A stretch of 64,000 nt of DNA, taken from NCBI RefSeq assembly GCF_000979455.1, contig NZ_JJOY01000041.1, positions 1 through 64,000 on the forward strand, in the 5' to 3' direction. Every line of letters begins with the position of its first letter. Position 1 is the first letter of the stretch. Below are positions 17,192 through 25,971 of the stretch, one piece after another. Source of the stretch: Methanosarcina sp. 2.H.T.1A.6 (GTDB taxonomy: Archaea > Halobacteriota > Methanosarcinia > Methanosarcinales > Methanosarcinaceae). Made by a program: the position numbers and the translations under genes. The notes under the pieces are model-generated. The model made no database searches, was not told the DNA's origin, and saw only the letters and a list, made by a program, of their open reading frames with translations.

Positions 17192-19420
17192 TCAGCCGTT
17201 TTGCTCTTTCGCACTTAATCCGGCATTGACGTCATATCTTTTATCGCCGTTTATCGGAATTGTGAAAGCAAAGGTACTCCCCTCGCCCGGACTGCTCCTG
17301 AACCAGACATATCCTCCGTGCAGGTGTACAATCTGCTTAACTAAAGAAAGGCCAAGCCCCGTCCCCGGGAATTTTTTGGAGGAAAATGAATCGATCTGGC
17401 TGAAGGGCTTGAAGAGTTTGTGCTGGTCCTCAGCTTTAATACCGATTCCGGTATCTTTAACCGTTATTTCTACCAGGTCTCCTTTTATTCTTGCCCCTAT
17501 TGTTACAGAGCTGTTTTCATGGGAGAACTTGACAGCATTATCAACAAGGTTGTACATTATCTGGGCAAACCTGGCCTCATCCGCACGGATGCTTGTAAGC
17601 TTGCTATCCATATCGATTTCAATTTGAATATTTTTCAGGTATGTGATTGGAGACAGGAGACTTATTATCGTGTTGAGCTTATTAGCAAGTTCAAACTCCT
17701 TATAATCAAGCTCCATTTTTCCGGCTTCTACTTTAGAAAGGTCCAGAATGTCATTGATCAGATTAAGAAGGTGCTTTCCACTCCTTGAAATATTGCCTGC
17801 ATATTTTAACTGCTTTTCATTCAACTCCCCGAAAACCTGTTCATACAGCAGGTCTGAGAACCCTATGATTGAGTTAAGCGGGGTCCTCAGTTCATGGCTC
17901 ACATTTGCCAGGAACTCGCTCTTGGTACGGTTTGCAATTTCTGCTATTTGTTTTTCCTGATAAAGTTTTTCTACTGCTTTCTTTCCAGTAATGTTTCTGC
18001 AGGTCTCCAGGACGCCTACGATCTTGCCGTTACCGTCAGTTACCGGGATTGCCTGAATAAACCAGGTGTTGCCGTCCTCTTCAGTAAATTCCCCTGACTC
18101 TTTATTCCCTGATACAAAGATATCTTCAAGGTACAGATGCTTAACCAGGGGGCTGTTTATACCCAGAGTAGGTTTAAGGCGTTTTCCCGTTGCTTTTTCA
18201 AGGTCCACATGCATATATTCAAGAGCAGCTTTGTTTGCCCAGATGATATTAAGCTGAGGATTTACGAAAATAACCAGCTCGTTCAAAGAATCAAGCAGAA
18301 CCTTCTTTTCGCGTTCCTGAGCCTTTAATTCCTGATGTACCAGGTCGATTTCATTCAGCATCCCGTTTATTTCTCTTGAGAGGCGATAGAGTTCATCGTT
18401 GTCTTTGAGAACCAATCTATTGGAAAGATCTTTTTCCGACCTGACTTTTGTAACGAAGTTGTCAATCTCAACAAGTCTAGATACGAAGAAACTGTCAAGT
18501 GCAAATTTAACTCCGGCCCCTGTCACAAGCCCGGTTAGCAAAAGGAAAAAATACATATAATTCAGGGCTTTTTTTCCATTTAAATAGAGTTCTCTTGGGA
18601 AATCAGCTCTCATAATAAGGGCAGGCTGACCTGAAACGTCCTTTAACTCAAAATAACCTGCTATTTTTTCTTTGCTGATGGGTTCGACAATATTCCTGTC
18701 CGGAAACTCCGAAAAGTTTTTAAATTTCATTTGAATCTCAGGGGGAATCTCCTGATCAGTTCTGTACATTAAAATGGAAGAGCAGGTAGTTTGATTGAAA
18801 TAATCAAGAAGATCACTGTCAAAGTACCTCCCGAAAATCAAAGTGCCCTTCATAGGCCCCTGATACTTTGTCGTAAGGATTGGATGGCAGGCAATAAACA
18901 TGGGGCCTTCGTCCAGCAAAACACAACTGCTTATATTGTCGTTTTCTGATTTTGTGAGAAGGGTACCTTCTTCTACCAGTTTAAGAAGCTTTTCTGGGAC
19001 CGGTCTTTCTTCTCCAGAATTAATGTCTATCGATTTTGCATAGACCAGTTTCCCGGAATCATTCACATAAAGCATCACATTAACTTTGAGTTCTACAAGA
19101 GTCTCGTTCTGAAGGTCTGCATTTATATAATCCTGGTTTCCATCTTCGATAAAACGGTAAGTATCATCCCAGCAGGCCCAGTCCTGAACCATGTTATCAA
19201 GATAACTCTGTTCGGTAGAGACCACATTCTGTACCTTTTCAACATTATTCAATGTATCAGCCTGTTCAAACTCCAAAAAATTAGAAAGCTGCATATTATA
19301 GGTAAATGTAAATGTAGCAATTAAAACGGTAAAAATTAAAATTGTTATTATGAAAATTTTTTTACTGATATCTATTCCAGACACCCCAGAGACTAGAGAT
19401 AAAGAAAAGCTAAAGAGCAA
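17192..19420 (-). CDS. CHASE4-HAMP-PAS sensor histidine kinase
   Basis: This 742-residue membrane kinase has a transmembrane segment near residues 20-40, an extracytoplasmic CHASE4 sensor (about 60-285; DWACWDDTY is the family hallmark), a second transmembrane helix (about 290-310), a HAMP linker (about 310-365), a PAS domain (about 370-480), a HisKA domain with FLANVSHELRTPLNSIIGFS (phosphoacceptor His about 510) and a HATPase domain with NLVDNAVKFS, DTGIGI and GTGLGLSL (about 620-725). It senses an external signal and autophosphorylates. No response regulator gene is adjacent, as is common in Methanosarcina. The annotated start is 19420; a downstream start at MQLSNFLEF would remove the first membrane helix and is less likely. 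Confidence 0.93.
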   Translation of the reverse strand: MLFSFSLSLVSGVSGIDISKKIFIITILIFTVLIATFTFTYNMQLSNFLEFEQADTLNNVEKVQNVVSTEQSYLDNMVQDWACWDDTYRFIEDGNQDYINADLQNETLVELKVNVMLYVNDSGKLVYAKSIDINSGEERPVPEKLLKLVEEGTLLTKSENDNISSCVLLDEGPMFIACHPILTTKYQGPMKGTLIFGRYFDSDLLDYFNQTTCSSILMYRTDQEIPPEIQMKFKNFSEFPDRNIVEPISKEKIAGYFELKDVSGQPALIMRADFPRELYLNGKKALNYMYFFLLLTGLVTGAGVKFALDSFFVSRLVEIDNFVTKVRSEKDLSNRLVLKDNDELYRLSREINGMLNEIDLVHQELKAQEREKKVLLDSLNELVIFVNPQLNIIWANKAALEYMHVDLEKATGKRLKPTLGINSPLVKHLYLEDIFVSGNKESGEFTEEDGNTWFIQAIPVTDGNGKIVGVLETCRNITGKKAVEKLYQEKQIAEIANRTKSEFLANVSHELRTPLNSIIGFSDLLYEQVFGELNEKQLKYAGNISRSGKHLLNLINDILDLSKVEAGKMELDYKEFELANKLNTIISLLSPITYLKNIQIEIDMDSKLTSIRADEARFAQIMYNLVDNAVKFSHENSSVTIGARIKGDLVEITVKDTGIGIKAEDQHKLFKPFSQIDSFSSKKFPGTGLGLSLVKQIVHLHGGYVWFRSSPGEGSTFAFTIPINGDKRYDVNAGLSAKEQNG

Positions 19421-19777
19421 TATAATGTATACATTAAAAAGGTGAGAGAAGTATATAAGAGTAGGGAGACATTGAAAAGAAATGTAAAACTGAGTAACAC
19501 TTATCCGTCTAATTAAACTTATTAATTATATATAAAAAATTAGAATGAATCTAACTAGACATTTATAAAAAATTAAATATATTACAGGTGAAATCCACAC
19601 CGTCCCCAATCATAGATTTTGGATCCCTGATTTACACACTTATTTTGAGAAAACTGGGCATAAAAAGCAGTTGCAGGCATATTCCTTGTCTTACCCCTGT
19701 TTGTGCCTGTTATCTGGTAAATCCGGGTATATACCCACTAGAGACGCAATTCTGGCGACTGAGCGCCGGTTGACAAG
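19421..19777. other. intergenic region, no gene seen
   Basis: The stretch contains an AT-rich promoter-like zone for the kinase (19430-19570) and then the 3' flank of pcc1. No feature with good support was found. Confidence 0.4.
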
Positions 19778-20023
19778 TTATGCTTCAGATGTGACTTCAA
19801 GGACTTCCTGAGCGATCTGGATAAGCCTGAACCAGGTGTTCAGGGCAGAACGCAGGGAAACTGCATCGTCGGCTTTAACCGTAAGTACAAGGCAATTTGC
19901 ACCTTCAAGGGACAGCCCTATTCTTGACCTTTCAGAGAAGTTATCATTAAGCTCTGGAAGGACAGCCTGATAGATCTGTTCAACAGTTTCGGTTTCAAAT
20001 GTAAACTCTGCGGAAAGTTTCAA
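19778..20023 (-). CDS. pcc1: KEOPS complex subunit Pcc1
   Basis: This 81-residue protein matches the Pcc1 family: a beta-strand start (KLSAEFTFE), a helix covering residues about 14-25, then RSRIGLSLEGANCLVLTVKA and the long C-terminal helix DDAVSLRSALNTWFRLI. Pcc1 dimerises and links Kae1 copies in the KEOPS complex, which makes the t6A37 modification of tRNA. It is the most distal recognised gene of the superoperon on this strand; the preceding gap of 226 bp separates it from the Brix gene. Confidence 0.9.
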   Translation of the reverse strand: MKLSAEFTFETETVEQIYQAVLPELNDNFSERSRIGLSLEGANCLVLTVKADDAVSLRSALNTWFRLIQIAQEVLEVTSEA

Positions 20024-20249
20024 AGAACTCCTCCTGGGAAGAATCCGGGTCTAAAAATCTTAACTCTTAAACTGGCTATGGATTCTAACTTTATCTTTAA
20101 AAGGTTTATTCTGAAAACTTAACTCTTAAATCCGGGTAAGGAATCAGGAAAGTTGATATTAAAATTTACTCCTGAAAATAGACTGAAATTCCTCAGAAAA
20201 CCTGAAATTCCAGAAAATTCAGAAAAAAGGGTTGAAAAAGGGTGTCCGG

Positions 20250-20723
20250 TCAGTACTTTTTGAAACCTTTGACAGTAAGTTTAAAAAGGGACTTCCCGCT
20301 GCCCATGAAATCGACCTCTTTTTCTCCTGCCGCCATCAATGTGGAGCGGGGAGGAAGCTGATCGACCTTATCACTTTCGACCCTGTTGAAATGGAAAAAA
20401 GACTCAAATACGTCCGCAATCTCTCCCTGACCTGTAAGCACCGGTTCAACATCCGGAAACCAGTAAGAATCGATTTCCTCAGAATACCAGTCCGAAAACC
20501 TGAGGGAAAAAAGAAGCTTCCCTGCATCATCATAAAAGCCGAGTTCCCCGGGATTTCCGTGGTACTCTCCTACAACTATGAGAGGCCCGCCCTCTGCAAA
20601 CTCCAGAAGTTCCTGCATTCCCATCTTGCCGCGGGAAATGCTCCTGCCGGCAATAAAGCGCGAAAGAAGCTTGCAAAGCGTCCGGGTCTTTGCAGAAGGT
20701 TTACGAGAAGAAGTAACTAACAT
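20250..20723 (-). CDS. Brix-domain ribosome biogenesis protein
   Basis: This 157-residue archaeal Brix/IMP4-like protein begins with [20 protein letters not shown], matching the IMP4-type start LxTSSRxPS. Its family acts in maturation of rRNA and the large ribosomal subunit. The start at 20723 is only five bases from the rpoP stop, so translation is likely coupled. Its product is slightly shorter than eukaryotic Brix domains but usual for archaeal members. Confidence 0.85.
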   Translation of the reverse strand: MLVTSSRKPSAKTRTLCKLLSRFIAGRSISRGKMGMQELLEFAEGGPLIVVGEYHGNPGELGFYDDAGKLLFSLRFSDWYSEEIDSYWFPDVEPVLTGQGEIADVFESFFHFNRVESDKVDQLPPRSTLMAAGEKEVDFMGSGKSLFKLTVKGFKKY

Positions 20724-20728
20724 ACTTC

Positions 20729-20866
20729 TTACTCGGCCTTGATGCGTTTGATGGTTGTAGGACGCTCTTTAACCAGGATCCGGTGTCCGCAATACGGGCA
20801 CCTGATTCCTGTGTACTCGTAGTCAATTTCCACTTTCTGTTTACATCGAGTGCACTTATAACCCAT
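20729..20866 (-). CDS. rpoP: DNA-directed RNA polymerase subunit P
   Basis: This 45-residue protein starts [17 protein letters not shown] and contains [14 protein letters not shown]. The two pairs, CTRC (5-8) and CPYC (23-26), form the zinc ribbon of archaeal RNA polymerase subunit P (eukaryotic Rpb12). A GTGAGGTTGT sequence precedes the ATG. It sits between L37Ae and Brix, its conserved place in archaeal superoperons. Confidence 0.93.
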   Translation of the reverse strand: MGYKCTRCKQKVEIDYEYTGIRCPYCGHRILVKERPTTIKRIKAE

Positions 20867-20895
20867 ACAACCTCACATCCCTGAAAATTGTTTGT

Positions 20896-21192
<297 letters not shown>

Positions 21193-21212
21193 TTAAAATG
21201 TATTTAATCAAA

Positions 21213-21273
21213 GTGATAGAGCCCTTAACCGATCTATGGACTGTTAGCCCAGAGACCCGGGTTCTTCTATCAC
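21213..21273 (-). ncRNA. 61-nt stem-loop element between rrp42 and rpl37ae
   Basis: On the minus strand (direction of the operon transcript) an outer 8-bp stem (GTGATAGA with TCTATCAC) encloses a second stem made of AACC/GGTT joined, across a 2-nt bulge, to GGTCTCTGG/CCATAGATC (one mismatch, one wobble), capped by the 9-nt loop GCTAACAGT. The structure lies about 30 bases upstream of L37Ae and about 65 bases after the rrp42 stop. Its function is not known. It could be an mRNA leader, a processing site or a small RNA. Confidence 0.5.
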
Positions 21274-21339
21274 CTTAATACGTGCACTTAGACCGTAATA
21301 CTGGCATTTAATATTTATAATTAATTAATCCGGCCTGAT

Positions 21340-22140
21340 TTATTCACTTTTTGCAAGCCCTTTCAGGTAGAGTTCCCTGATTTCGGCTGCCTTTTCAAGT
21401 GCCAGGTCTATTGCCTCGAACAGTTCTGCCTCGGAAAGTGGGGCAGAACCCATTTTCTGCATGCCTGCTACAGATCCGTCCGAACTGGAAACTATGGTCA
21501 GTTTTGTTTCGCAAACTGCCTCCTCGTCAAGGGAGGGGTCAACCATCAGTTTTGAGCCGACCTTTGCAAGAGTTATACCAACAGGCATTTCTTTCATTGC
21601 AAGGGGCACGTTCTCGCCCAGTCCCTGTTGTTCGTTCGGGACGACTGTGGTCATAAGGGCTGCAATTGCAGCAAGACAGGATGCATCAATGATATTTCCG
21701 TCATTGTTCAGGATATGGACATCTATAAAGACAATCCATACGGATTCTCCCACCGTTATGCAAAGCTTCTTTATATCAATTGCGCCTGATTCCCGGATTC
21801 CCCTGTCAACGACCCTTGCCATTTCGATTGCTTCTTCTCTTGGAGGCCCGGGCTCATATTCGGGAGAAGCTATCGGGTTAAGCTCAAGGTTGGTAATAAT
21901 CACTCCTTCATCCTGAGAGTCTGGAAATGGAGTTCCTTTCTGAAGCTTCACACCTACAAGAACCTGGGTGTTCCCAAGGGTAACCTTTGCAGACCCTTCA
22001 GCTTTGGAAATAATGTTTGTTTCGAGCTTGAGCTCCCTGAAATCTTTAAACCCGCGCCAGTCCTGACGCTTTCCTTTGACCATCAGGCTGTAAATATAGT
22101 CCTTCTTAAGTGTGGCTATGATTTCACTCATCTTTTTCAC
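21340..22140 (-). CDS. rrp42: exosome complex protein Rrp42
   Basis: This 266-residue RNase PH-fold subunit is the catalytically inactive partner of Rrp41 in the hexameric ring of the archaeal exosome, which degrades and tails RNA. Visible features are KRQDWRGFKDFRELKLE at the start, EGSAKVTLGNTQVLVGVK (about residues 47-64) and the PSLDEEAVCETKLTI region (about 203-217). The start overlaps the rrp41 end by 17 bp, so translation of the two subunits is coupled, fitting their 1:1 assembly. Confidence 0.95.
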   Translation of the reverse strand: MKKMSEIIATLKKDYIYSLMVKGKRQDWRGFKDFRELKLETNIISKAEGSAKVTLGNTQVLVGVKLQKGTPFPDSQDEGVIITNLELNPIASPEYEPGPPREEAIEMARVVDRGIRESGAIDIKKLCITVGESVWIVFIDVHILNNDGNIIDASCLAAIAALMTTVVPNEQQGLGENVPLAMKEMPVGITLAKVGSKLMVDPSLDEEAVCETKLTIVSSSDGSVAGMQKMGSAPLSEAELFEAIDLALEKAAEIRELYLKGLAKSE

Positions 22141-23578
22141 CTCTGTTTCCGGCTTCAGAGGGGTCTTTTACTACCTTCCAGGGACCTTCGGATTTTTCTT
22201 CTTCAGGCTCTTCTTCTGCCTCTACTGCTTCAGTGGAAGCTTCCCCGGTTTCAACCTTGGGTTCGACCTCTGTTTCAGGCTCAATAGTTTCTTCTGAGGC
22301 AGCTTCGGTTTCCTCAACTTCGGATTCTTCTTCAAGGGAGGATTCTTCTTCGACAAATTCCTCAGCTTCAGGCTCGAGTCCGATTTCCTCTTCGGCTTCT
22401 ATGGAGACAGATTCTTTCTCAAGCCTGGCTTCAATTTCGTCAAACTCTTTGAGTTCAGGAGTACCTTCAAAAGAAGCTTCAAACTCATCTTCGTCTTCAA
22501 GAGCTTCTTCTAAATCGTCCTCTAAATCGTCCTCTAAATCGTCTTCAGATTCAGCCTCAAATTCTTCCTCTTCGGCCTCATCTTCGTCTTCAAGATCCTC
22601 GTCTTCCTCTTCGGCTTCGAACTCTTCGGCTTCGAACTCTTCTTCAATCTCTTCATCGAGTTCTTCATCGAAGTCAGGGATTACCTCACTGGAAAGGACA
22701 TCAGCTGCAGATGGTTCTTCTGATGCCTCTGCTCCTAATTCTTCAGTTTCCTTAACAGCCTCTTCAACAACTGCTGCTTCCTGAACAGCCTCGGGGGCAG
22801 GTACGGACTCTTCTTTTTCGCCTTCCTTTTCAGTTCCTGCAGCTTCTTCCTCGGTATCCTCAACAGGAGTCGCAAACTTCTTTCTAAGGACTGCCTGCTG
22901 GATTTCAAGGATCTCCTTGCAACCTTTCTTTACGAGCTCCATACCTTTCTTAATCTCTTCCGGAGTAAGGTGCCCATCCATCTGGACAAGAGTAATTTCC
23001 CCGTCCTGGGTCATTGCTACAGGGAAGTCAGCGTCTCCGTAGTTGTCCTCATCCTTATTGAGGTCAAGCACAATCTGCCCGTCAACCTTTCCGAAAGCAC
23101 AGGAGGTAATAAGGCCCTTCATGGGGATTCCGGCATCTGCAAGAGCTATACTTGAAGCATTAATTGCTGCCGTCCTTGTCCCTGCATCGGCCTGAAGCAC
23201 TTCCACGAAAATATCAATTGCTGTCTTCGGAAAGAGTTCAGCCATAATCACAGGTTCGAAAGCTTCCCTGGAAACCTTTGAGATTTCGATGCTCCGCCTG
23301 CTGGGTCCCGGACGAGCACGGTCTTCCACGGAGAATGATGCCATATTATACCTGTAACGGATAACTGCCGAATCTGCGCGCTGGCTGCGGCGGGGATGAG
23401 CTTCACGGGGTCCGAACACGCCTACCAGGATCTTATTCCTGCCCCATTCAAGATAACATGAACCGTCGGCTCGCGAAAGCACGCCGATCTCAATTTTCAT
23501 GGGCCTTATCTCATCCGCACGTCTCCCGTCAAGGCGCAGCCCATCGTCAGTGATTAATTTATCAGGTTTATCACTCAT
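22124..23578 (-). CDS. rrp41: exosome exonuclease Rrp41 with long acidic C-terminal tail
   Basis: The first ~245 residues are a normal Rrp41, the catalytic phosphorolytic subunit of the exosome: DGRRADEIRPMKIEIGVL, the RNA-binding arginines of RARPGPSRRSIEIS (about residues 87-100), and the phosphate/catalytic region with the DADFPVAMT strand (about 183-191). Rrp41 is usually about 240-250 residues. Here a further ~240-residue tail follows, very rich in Glu and Asp with Ala/Ser/Val (runs such as EEFEAEEFEAEEEDEDLEDE), ending in a small basic-aromatic stretch with GPWKVVKD. On the DNA the tail reads as irregular GAA/GAG/GAC repeats with an imperfect 12-bp repeat for DDLE. It overlaps rrp42. 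The role of the tail is unknown. Confidence 0.95.
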   Translation of the reverse strand: MSDKPDKLITDDGLRLDGRRADEIRPMKIEIGVLSRADGSCYLEWGRNKILVGVFGPREAHPRRSQRADSAVIRYRYNMASFSVEDRARPGPSRRSIEISKVSREAFEPVIMAELFPKTAIDIFVEVLQADAGTRTAAINASSIALADAGIPMKGLITSCAFGKVDGQIVLDLNKDEDNYGDADFPVAMTQDGEITLVQMDGHLTPEEIKKGMELVKKGCKEILEIQQAVLRKKFATPVEDTEEEAAGTEKEGEKEESVPAPEAVQEAAVVEEAVKETEELGAEASEEPSAADVLSSEVIPDFDEELDEEIEEEFEAEEFEAEEEDEDLEDEDEAEEEEFEAESEDDLEDDLEDDLEEALEDEDEFEASFEGTPELKEFDEIEARLEKESVSIEAEEEIGLEPEAEEFVEEESSLEEESEVEETEAASEETIEPETEVEPKVETGEASTEAVEAEEEPEEEKSEGPWKVVKDPSEAGNRGEKDE

Positions 23579-23656
23579 ACTTTAATCTCCAAACAACTCC
23601 TAAACCAAAATACTCTAGAGAAGCTTACCTAAAATCTTCTTGACTCCATCCGGAAT

Positions 23657-24439
23657 TTAATTCGTCGGGTCCAGCAGTACATCGATCTTCCTGTATATAT
23701 CTTCGGAGTGATCGTCCTTTCCTGCAGTCGCACCTTTCTTCTCATTTTGAAAAAACGTAACAGGCTTGGACTCTTTCTGTCTAATCCGTTCATTTTTCAA
23801 AAAATTGTAGATCCGGTCTGTCAATCCGGAACGCTGGGCTTCAACTTCGATTTTCCGGAGAGCCTTACTCAAAAGCTCTACATCCTCGTCCTTTCCATCG
23901 ATCCATATTCTGCCGTTCTGGCCTACGAAAATGCTGCAGTTTGTTTCTTTCTTCAGCATGGAGATCATGGAACCGCCGTGTCCTATTACACGGGGGACTT
24001 TTACAGGCTCAACTTCGACAATCTGGCCTGTTTTGAGTTTATGAAGGCTCGGGTCCCTCAGGGCAAGCTCGATTTTCATGGAGCTGTCTACATCTTTTAC
24101 CCTGAGAATTGCAGAGTCGCCTACATTCATAATTTCAGGCATTTCCCGGGATTCGACTCTTCTCGGATATTCGGATACATGGAGCAGACCGTCATAAGGA
24201 GCTCCAATATTCAGTATCCAGTTGGATGGAGTAACCACAATAACGATCCCTATCACCACATCATTCACTGAGGGGATGTAAGCTCCCGCAAGTGGGATCA
24301 CTCCAACTTTATCCTCTTTGAGGTTTTCAATACCGCAAAACGAAGAATAGATCTTGTTGTTCTTGATATACGTCCCGTATCCGGCTTTTTTCATTTCCTC
24401 GGATAGCAGGTCACCAGGGATCACTATTTTTTTATCCAT
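23657..24439 (-). CDS. rrp4: exosome complex RNA-binding protein Rrp4
   Basis: Rrp4 is the S1/KH cap subunit of the archaeal exosome, binding RNA and directing it into the Rrp41/Rrp42 ring. The 260-residue protein shows the N-terminal domain (VIPGDLLSEE, about residues 6-15), an S1 domain (about 60-135; WILNIGAPYDGLLHVSE) and a KH domain (about 145-205; VPRVIGHGGSMISMLKKET contains the GxxG loop). The C-terminal tail is charged. It lies 78 bp upstream of rrp41 and 11 bp downstream of the SBDS gene. Confidence 0.95.
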   Translation of the reverse strand: MDKKIVIPGDLLSEEMKKAGYGTYIKNNKIYSSFCGIENLKEDKVGVIPLAGAYIPSVNDVVIGIVIVVTPSNWILNIGAPYDGLLHVSEYPRRVESREMPEIMNVGDSAILRVKDVDSSMKIELALRDPSLHKLKTGQIVEVEPVKVPRVIGHGGSMISMLKKETNCSIFVGQNGRIWIDGKDEDVELLSKALRKIEVEAQRSGLTDRIYNFLKNERIRQKESKPVTFFQNEKKGATAGKDDHSEDIYRKIDVLLDPTN

Positions 24440-24450
24440 CCAACATCCTC

Positions 24451-25143
24451 TTATAAAAGTTTAGTCTGAGCCTCTCCCTTCGTGAGATGATTTATAAGAG
24501 CGTAAAAATCAGTCTGGACTCCCGCAGGAATCCGCACTACTGCAACCCATGAGCCGTCACGCTGCCATTCTTCCTTCGTAATGCTTCCGGCTTTGGAAAT
24601 ATCTCCGTATGCTTTGGGAGCATATTCGGGAGGGATTTTCACAGCAATATTGATTTCTTCAAAGCGTATCGGGATAAGCGGGCGAATGGCTTTCATTGCA
24701 ATAGCTACCAGCTGATCTACGCTTTTTAAAGGGTCTATGTGCACCTTTGCCTCTTCCATCGCTCTTTCTATTCGTGCGGGAGGATGCGGTGCTCTAGTCT
24801 GAGGGTTTATAGCATTTCTGGAAATGGTATAGATAACCTTTTTCTTTTTCTCTTCAAGAATTCGTTTTCTCTGATCGACGGTAAGTTGAAGCTCTCCGCT
24901 CTTCAGGATCACGGCAGCAATCTTAAAGGGATCGGTTGTCTCAAAAGAGTTGATTATATCAGACTCTGCTGCCCGGTCCCCTCTGTTTGCATCTTCGAAG
25001 ATAGTTTCAACTGCCAGAATGTCTTCGAGGTTTACTTCCTCTCCTCGCTTATAGGCCAGAGCCCCTTCGGGCTCGACCAGGACTTCGAAATGTTTACTGC
25101 CTCTTTTAAGCCGGGCAGTCACTGCCTCGTCCAGGGACACCAT
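24451..25143 (-). CDS. ribosome assembly factor SBDS
   Basis: This 230-residue protein is the archaeal Shwachman-Bodian-Diamond syndrome homologue, which helps release the anti-association factor aIF6 from the large subunit. Three domains are visible: the FYSH domain (MVSLDEAVTARLKRG and GSKHFEVLV, about residues 1-90), the central helical domain with KKKVIYTISRNAINPQT (about 95-170), and a ferredoxin-like C-terminal domain (about 170-230). It is placed between psmA and rrp4 as in many Euryarchaeota. Confidence 0.95.
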   Translation of the reverse strand: MVSLDEAVTARLKRGSKHFEVLVEPEGALAYKRGEEVNLEDILAVETIFEDANRGDRAAESDIINSFETTDPFKIAAVILKSGELQLTVDQRKRILEEKKKKVIYTISRNAINPQTRAPHPPARIERAMEEAKVHIDPLKSVDQLVAIAMKAIRPLIPIRFEEINIAVKIPPEYAPKAYGDISKAGSITKEEWQRDGSWVAVVRIPAGVQTDFYALINHLTKGEAQTKLL

Positions 25144-25221
25144 TTTCGAATACCTTCTCTAAAATGTAAGTTTGAGATTCAGAAATTCTCTGATAACTCG
25201 TTCTTTAAATATTTATAGGTT

Positions 25222-25971
25222 TTATTCTTTGTTTTCAGTTCCCTTGTGTTTCTCAAGGATCTGCTGAACGTAGTTCTCAACTTCCTCAGGACTCAGTTTT
25301 CGGAATTTCTTGTCCTGAAGGGATACAACACCCACTTCAAGGGTTCCGGCATCGAACTTGCCTTCAGCTGCTTTATAGAGTGCATCCATCCCAAGGAGGA
25401 TAGAAGCTTCAATATTCATATCTTCCCTGTAGTCTGCCTCAAAAACCTCAACAACTGCATTTCTGCCTGCACCTATGGCTGTTGCCTTGTACTCGAGGAG
25501 AGCCCCGCTGGGGTCGGTCTCAAAGAGCCTTGGCTTGTTGTCGTCCACGCCGGCAATCAGGAGTGCAGTTCCGTAGGGACGAACTCCTCCGTACTGGGTA
25601 TAGGTCTGCTTGTGATCACAGATTTTCTTGGAGATAACCTCCACACCTATGAGTTCATCATAAGAAACCCTGTTTACCTGGGCTTCTACACGAGCCCTGT
25701 CAACAAGGGAGCGGGCGTCTGCCACGAGCCCTGAGGTTGCGGCTCCTATGTGGTCGTCAATCTGGAATATTTTTTCGATTGATGCGGCTTCCACAAGCCT
25801 GCTTGTTATTCGCTTGTCAACAAGCAGCACTACCCCATCAGCCGCCTTGATTCCTACGGCTGTTGTTCCCCTTTTGACCGCTTCGCGGGCATACTCTACC
25901 TGGAAAAGTCTTCCGTCAGGGCTGAAAACCGTAATTGCCCTGTCATAACCCATCTGTGGTGCCATCTGCAT
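25222..25971 (-). CDS. psmA: proteasome alpha subunit
   Basis: This 249-residue alpha-type proteasome subunit forms the outer gate rings of the 20S particle. The N-terminal [20 protein letters not shown] (about residues 9-28) is the proteasome alpha signature and the gating segment. Further motifs are [16 protein letters not shown] and [12 protein letters not shown]. An AAGGAGAT ribosome site precedes the ATG. It opens the second transcriptional block of the superoperon, followed by SBDS 78 bp downstream. Confidence 0.97.
   Translation of the reverse strand: MQMAPQMGYDRAITVFSPDGRLFQVEYAREAVKRGTTAVGIKAADGVVLLVDKRITSRLVEAASIEKIFQIDDHIGAATSGLVADARSLVDRARVEAQVNRVSYDELIGVEVISKKICDHKQTYTQYGGVRPYGTALLIAGVDDNKPRLFETDPSGALLEYKATAIGAGRNAVVEVFEADYREDMNIEASILLGMDALYKAAEGKFDAGTLEVGVVSLQDKKFRKLSPEEVENYVQQILEKHKGTENKE

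Noticed and set aside
21213-21273. Possible tRNA gene
   Set aside because: A 7-8-bp closing stem, a CTGTTAG loop and GACCCGGGTTC are present, but the length is 61 nt, the T-stem has no 3' half and no D-arm forms. It is kept as a structured element only.
22233-22784. Plus-strand frame of 183 residues, almost all Ser/Ala
   Set aside because: It is the antisense of the acidic Rrp41 tail; GAA/GAG codons read backwards give serine codons. No ribosome site.
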